From Alphaproteobacteria bacterium (lineage in GTDB: Bacteria; Pseudomonadota; Alphaproteobacteria; Sphingomonadales; Sphingomonadaceae): 8,742 nt of DNA. Made by a program: the position numbers and the translations under genes. The DNA is taken from the NCBI GenBank assembly GCA_005882415.1, contig VBAE01000232.1, forward strand, positions 1 through 8,742, given 5' to 3'. The notes under the pieces were generated by a model that did not search any database, was not told the origin of the DNA, and saw only the letters and a program-made list of their open reading frames with translations. Position 1 is the first letter of the stretch. Each line of letters starts with the position of its first letter. This document shows positions 6,635-8,742 of this stretch, one piece after another.

Positions 6635-6650
6635 AGTGACAATCACTTTT
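6635..6650 (+). terminator. Weak intrinsic terminator candidate after the 266-residue protein gene
   Basis: AGTGA (6635-6639), a CAA loop and TCACT (6643-6647) form a five-base stem running straight into TTTT. It lies 45 bases after the stop at 6590. The stem is short and not GC-rich, so the call is tentative. Confidence 0.3.
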
Positions 6651-6705
6651 AGACGGGCGCTGTTGCCGCCTTCGACTGCCGCTCAGCTCCACGGTGTCAG
6701 ACGGC

Positions 6706-6742
6706 CTTCGCCCCCTTCGCGCCTTTGCGTCTTTGCGTGAAC
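6706..6742. repeat. Degenerate TTCGC/TTTGCGT tandem repeat (sphingomonad-type intergenic repeat)
   Basis: The stretch reads as successive 8-9 base units TTCGCCCCC, TTCGCGCCT, TTGCGTCT, TTGCGTGAA. On the opposite strand it would translate as SRKDAKARRG. I recall this tract as a widespread intergenic repeat that produces spurious small proteins with RKDAK or QRRKGAK strings in sphingomonads and other bacteria. Other copies in the same genome would confirm it; only one is present in this window. Confidence 0.55.
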
Positions 6743-6760
6743 CCAGTCTCAATGCTGTGG

Positions 6761-6789
6761 CCCGGCACCTGCTGTTCGTTTGTGCCGGG
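6761..6789. repeat. Perfect 8-bp inverted repeat
   Basis: CCCGGCAC (6761-6768) and GTGCCGGG (6782-6789) are exact reverse complements with a 13-base T-rich spacer. GC-rich arms make a stable hairpin. No gene end is nearby, since the closest coding end is at 6590, and no T-tract follows on either strand, so it looks like part of an intergenic repeat and not a terminator. Confidence 0.5.
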
Positions 6790-6838
6790 ACCACCAGGGC
6801 AACACGTGCATCCATACTTCGCACGGGAAGCCTCTGAC

Positions 6839-6882
6839 GTCTGCTATTCGCACTGAGCAGAGATCGGACGAAATAGGCGGAC
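6839..6882. repeat. Imperfect inverted repeat, GTCTGCTATTCG / CGAAATAGGCGGAC
   Basis: The two arms (6839-6850 and 6869-6882) pair with two single-base bulges and one mismatch across an 18-base spacer. The GTCTGCT ... GGCGGAC arrangement recalls a family of small palindromic intergenic elements seen in proteobacteria. The element may be a decayed copy. No function is suggested by its position. Confidence 0.35.
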
Positions 6883-7060
6883 TTCAATGAGCTTACTCGG
6901 CGCACATTGACGCTTTAGCGAATCAGTAGTTCATGATATGTTCCAGCTGCGGCAGCCCATCGCATGGGGAATAAGGCGCGGCGAAAGTAGGATGGCGGCG
7001 ATGGTCGGTGAATTGAGCGTAGGTGCGCGGCGCGGCCAGCCCCCGGCCTCGCCACCTTCC

Positions 7061-7105
7061 CACGAAGTTCAAAAACCCCGCCAGACCGTGAACTTCGTGA
7101 ACTTC
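7061..7105. repeat. 11-bp inverted repeat plus tandem GTGAACTTC
   Basis: CACGAAGTTCA (7061-7071) and TGAACTTCGTG (7089-7099) are exact reverse complements around a 17-base spacer containing AAAACCCCGCCAGACC. The right arm is immediately duplicated, so GTGAACTTC occurs twice in tandem (7088-7096 and 7097-7105). I associate this unit with a repeat common between genes in sphingomonads, where it gives spurious translations such as NFVNFT. It lies 34 bases beyond the stop of the minus-strand gene ending at 7139. Confidence 0.6.
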
Positions 7106-7138
7106 ACCGGGGAAAAGGCCCCTGTTTCGACCCCGCTT

Positions 7139-7498
7139 TCACCAAAGCGCGGGGAAGAATTTGCGGCCTCCGAAGGGCGCGCCCTGGACTCGTTCTTCGA
7201 CGAGTTTCCCACCTCTGCGCGCATAGCAGGCCTGGTAGCCGACGAGGTCGCTGCGCTTCGGGCGGAGCTCGATGCAGGTCAGCTCGCTCGTGTTCATCAG
7301 GATCGGGAACGTCATTCGCCGGATCTCCTGCTCCGTCGTTCCGAACTCCCTGGCCGCAGCCCGCGTCGCCTGCGCGACGAGGGGCTCGTCGCCGACCCAA
7401 TAGAGCGGGCGGGTCGCGCGGACGTAGAGCACCGCCACGGCCGCCAGGGCGCAGAGCAGAAGCGTGGCCAGCACTCCCGTCGCCCATTTCCATCGCAT
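7139..7498 (-). CDS. Small membrane-anchored hypothetical protein
   Basis: The product is 119 residues. It has a short basic N-terminus (MRWKW), a hydrophobic segment at about residues 7-26, then a soluble, probably periplasmic domain. That domain contains YWVGDEPLVAQATRAAAREFG, TFPILMN, LTCIELRP and YQACYARRGG; C75 and C91 could form a disulfide. The pattern of a Cys-containing beta sheet after LMN looks like a small conserved sphingomonad family of unknown function. The hydrophobic segment could be a signal anchor or an uncleaved signal peptide; no lipobox is present. The ATG at 7496-7498 is supported by GGGGAGG about ten bases upstream. It is divergent from the macrodomain gene, with 108 bases between. 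The frame is unlike the random Arg-rich frames on the other strand, which supports it being real. Confidence 0.75.
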   Translation of the reverse strand: MRWKWATGVLATLLLCALAAVAVLYVRATRPLYWVGDEPLVAQATRAAAREFGTTEQEIRRMTFPILMNTSELTCIELRPKRSDLVGYQACYARRGGKLVEERVQGAPFGGRKFFPALW

Positions 7499-7606
7499 GG
7501 CTCACCACCCTCCCCTCGAAGCGCATCGGAGCGCGCTTCAGCAGTTTCTCAACAGCCACCTTCCACCATATTGCGGACGATCCGCGGGAAGCCCTAGGGA
7601 ATTCGC
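7499..7606. promoter_or_regulatory. Divergent promoter region with 7-bp inverted repeat
   Basis: GAAGCGC (7518-7524) and GCGCTTC (7533-7539) are exact reverse complements with an eight-base spacer, sitting between two divergent genes, so an operator is possible. It is only about 20 bases upstream of the start of the minus-strand gene and partly overlaps the region of its ribosome binding site. CATATT at 7568-7573 could serve as a -10 for the macrodomain gene, without a clear -35. Confidence 0.4.
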
Positions 7607-8167
7607 ATGGAACCCCTCCCCTCCCCGCGCCTCGAAGTGGTCACCGGCGACATCACCCGCTGCGACGTCGATGCGATCGTCAATGCGGCGAATTCGTCCT
7701 TGCTGGGCGGGGGCGGGGTGGATGGGGCTGTTCACCGGGCGGCGGGGCCCGATCTGGTTCATGAGTGCCGGTTGCTCGGGGGGTGCAAGACGGGGCAGGC
7801 GAAGATCACGGGGGGCTATCGGCTGCCGGCGCGGCATATCATCCACACCGTCGGGCCGGTCTGGCGGGGCGGCGAGTTCGGCGAGGATCGGCTGCTGGCG
7901 AGCTGCTACGATTGCGCTCTGGAGCTTGCCGTGAAGCACGGCCTGAGGAGCATCGCCTTTCCGGCGATCTCGACGGGGATTTACGGATACCCTCTCGAAG
8001 CCGCGGCCGAGGTCGCCGTGTCGACCGTGACGGGCCGGCTCGCGGCGCAAGCGGACGCGTTCGACCGGGTCCTGTTCGTGTGCTTCGACGCGAAGAGCAC
8101 CGAAGTGTATTCGCGGGCAGTGGCTCGCCACTCCGCATCGCACATGCCTGACAGGACGGATCGATGA
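7607..8167 (+). CDS. Macrodomain protein, O-acetyl-ADP-ribose deacetylase type
   Basis: Macrodomains bind ADP-ribose, and this class (MacroD/YmdB) hydrolyses O-acetyl-ADP-ribose and can remove mono-ADP-ribose from proteins. The 186 residues contain the whole domain: VVTGDIT (11-17), DAIVNAANSSLLGGGGVDGAVH (22-43) with N26, N29 and D39, GCKTGQAKITGGYRLPA (59-75), IIHTVGPVW (78-86) and AFPAISTGIYGYP (117-129), the glycine-rich phosphate loop. The C-terminal tail after 172 is extra and not conserved-looking. AGGGA eight bases upstream of ATG 7607 supports the start. Its stop overlaps the ATG of the next gene (ATGA), so the two are probably translated together. I cannot tell whether the natural target is a protein, a nucleic acid or the free metabolite. 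Confidence 0.93.
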   Translation: MEPLPSPRLEVVTGDITRCDVDAIVNAANSSLLGGGGVDGAVHRAAGPDLVHECRLLGGCKTGQAKITGGYRLPARHIIHTVGPVWRGGEFGEDRLLASCYDCALELAVKHGLRSIAFPAISTGIYGYPLEAAAEVAVSTVTGRLAAQADAFDRVLFVCFDAKSTEVYSRAVARHSASHMPDRTDR

Positions 8168-8625
8168 AAGCGCTCTTTACCCTCGCTTTGCTGCTGCTCC
8201 CGGCATCCGGATCCCCCGACCTTTCCCGCGATCCCGAAGCTTTGATGGCCGCGATCGAGCGGTCCGTCATATTGCCGAAGGACGCCGAGCCGCTGGACGC
8301 CTATGGCCGCAACTACGCCTTCGCCGGCCCGGACATGGTCGTCGCGATCTACCTCCTCCCCGAACGGCCGTCCAATCCCGATTCGGGCTGCGAGGAGCTA
8401 CGCGAGGACATGACCAGCCGTCCGTGCAGCAAGAAGGATCTTGAGGAAATGGCAAGGGACGAGGCCGCCAGGCTCGCGGCGCAGACCCCGGCCGGCGAGA
8501 GGCGCTGGCACAAGGATCCGAACGGCCTCCCCCAGACCTTCGACGGGGGGTGCACGCAGGTGAACGTGCGTTTCCGCATCTCGACCCGGAGCGTCGAGCG
8601 CGTCGCCTGCAACGGCCGCGCCTGA
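8164..8625 (+). CDS. Small secreted hypothetical protein with four cysteines
   Basis: The 153-residue product begins with a clear signal peptide: MKALFTLALLLLPASG, likely cleaved near residues 15-17. The mature part has an acidic and Lys/Arg-rich helix (about 89-107) and four Cys (C76, C88, C130, C149), suitable for two disulfides in the periplasm. It has no lipobox Cys near the cleavage site, so it is probably soluble. I do not recognise a family. The start is the ATG at 8164, overlapping the macrodomain stop by four bases. The frame is preferred over the competing long minus-strand frames because of the signal peptide and the even Cys count. Coupling to a cytoplasmic ADP-ribose enzyme is unexpected for an exported protein, so the pairing may simply reflect compact gene order. 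Confidence 0.75.
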   Translation: MKALFTLALLLLPASGSPDLSRDPEALMAAIERSVILPKDAEPLDAYGRNYAFAGPDMVVAIYLLPERPSNPDSGCEELREDMTSRPCSKKDLEEMARDEAARLAAQTPAGERRWHKDPNGLPQTFDGGCTQVNVRFRISTRSVERVACNGRA

Positions 8626-8651
8626 CGGCCCAGCCGGGGTGGCGCCCGTCA
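8623..8651. terminator. Possible bidirectional terminator between convergent genes
   Basis: TGACGG (8623-8628) and CCGTCA (8646-8651) are exact reverse complements, with GCC (8633-8635) and GGC (8641-8643) able to pair inside. Each arm contains the stop codon of one of the two converging genes. There are no T-tracts, so it would be at best a weak hairpin. Confidence 0.3.
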
Positions 8652-8742
8652 AACCCCGAGCAGCTGCCGCGCCGTCGCGTGCCACCAGGGCGTATCCCAC
8701 AGGCCGTTCACCAGCAGGGCGAAAGGCACGCACACCGCCAGC
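8649..8742 (-). CDS. C-terminal end of a membrane protein (partial)
   Basis: Only the last 30 codons and TGA stop are in the window; the rest lies beyond the right edge. The residues form a hydrophobic segment LAVCVPFALLVNG followed by LWDTPWWHATARQLLGV. This looks like the last membrane helix and short tail of an integral inner-membrane protein. The frame is more protein-like than the Arg/Ala-rich frame overlapping it. It converges with the secreted-protein gene, with 23 bases between stops. I cannot name the family from this fragment. Confidence 0.5.
   Translation of the reverse strand, partial: LAVCVPFALLVNGLWDTPWWHATARQLLGV

Larger units (their letters stand above)
6591..7138. other. Repeat-rich gene-free region, about 550 bases
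   Basis: No frame here reads as a real protein. Long frames on both strands exist but are composed of Arg/Ser/Pro strings produced by repeats. The stretch holds a weak terminator-like stem, a tandem TTTGCGT-type repeat, two inverted repeats, and an 11-bp inverted repeat with an embedded tandem duplication. It forms the right edge of the accessory block. Confidence 0.6.

Noticed and set aside
6633..6905. Ninety-codon minus-strand frame
   Set aside because: Its sequence (SRKDAKARRG and Arg/Ser runs) comes from intergenic repeats and not from a protein family.
7108..7154. Terminator for the minus-strand gene ending at 7139
   Set aside because: CCCCGCTTT and AAAGCGCGGGG pair imperfectly but lie across the coding end, and no T-tract follows on the minus strand.
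6938..7597. Plus-strand 219-codon frame
   Set aside because: It spans the GTGAACTTC repeat and runs antisense to the membrane-anchored protein gene; no domain or ribosome binding site.
8398..8733. Minus-strand 111-codon frame at the right edge
   Set aside because: It overlaps the secreted protein gene and competes with the more protein-like hydrophobic frame ending at 8649.
1..8742. CRISPR array, tRNA, rRNA, insertion sequence or integrase
   Set aside because: No regularly spaced repeats, cloverleaf, rRNA-like sequence or transposase/integrase motif was seen on either strand.

Overview
The window is high-GC and gene-dense, with protein families typical of an alphaproteobacterium, most likely a sphingomonad (Sphingomonadaceae or a relative). 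I base this on the style of the genes (Pro/Gly-rich TonB, 4-helix membrane protein, Cfa-like enzyme followed by a GFA protein) and on two intergenic repeat families that I associate with sphingomonad genomes. The assignment is an inference from memory, not a database match.

Layout. Positions 1-2019 hold three minus-strand genes: a partial energy transducer TonB (cut by the left edge), a small four-helix membrane protein, and a GST-like protein that lacks the usual first strand of its thioredoxin fold. Divergent from these, 2136-3715 is a two-gene unit with a 4-base overlap: a cyclopropane-fatty-acyl-phospholipid synthase family enzyme and a GFA/CENP-V-type zinc protein. Positions 3716-7138 form an accessory block of visibly lower GC in places (for example 25 G/C of 60 at 3961-4020, against 42 of 60 at 2701-2760 in cfa). 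It carries a minus-strand small Cys-motif protein (3854-4324), a divergent DUF4917 family gene with SIR2-like motifs that is broken by a frameshift near 4665-4687, an unrecognised 266-residue protein (5790-6590), and about 550 bases of gene-free DNA rich in inverted and tandem repeats. The right flank returns to high GC: a short membrane-anchored protein on the minus strand (7139-7498), a divergent macrodomain protein translationally coupled to a small secreted protein (7607-8625), and the last 30 codons of a minus-strand membrane protein cut by the right edge.

How it fits together. The flanks look like ordinary housekeeping and cell-envelope genes. The centre looks like a small insertion of accessory genes with no visible integrase, transposase, tRNA or attachment site. 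The most interesting item is the DUF4917 gene. Its motifs (LLLGNGFS, FTLNYD, LHGALH, GHSLAENDDHI) resemble the SIR2-like fold used by several phage-defence effectors, and it sits in an accessory block beside proteins of unknown function, but the reading frame is interrupted. No CRISPR array, rRNA, tRNA or insertion sequence was seen.
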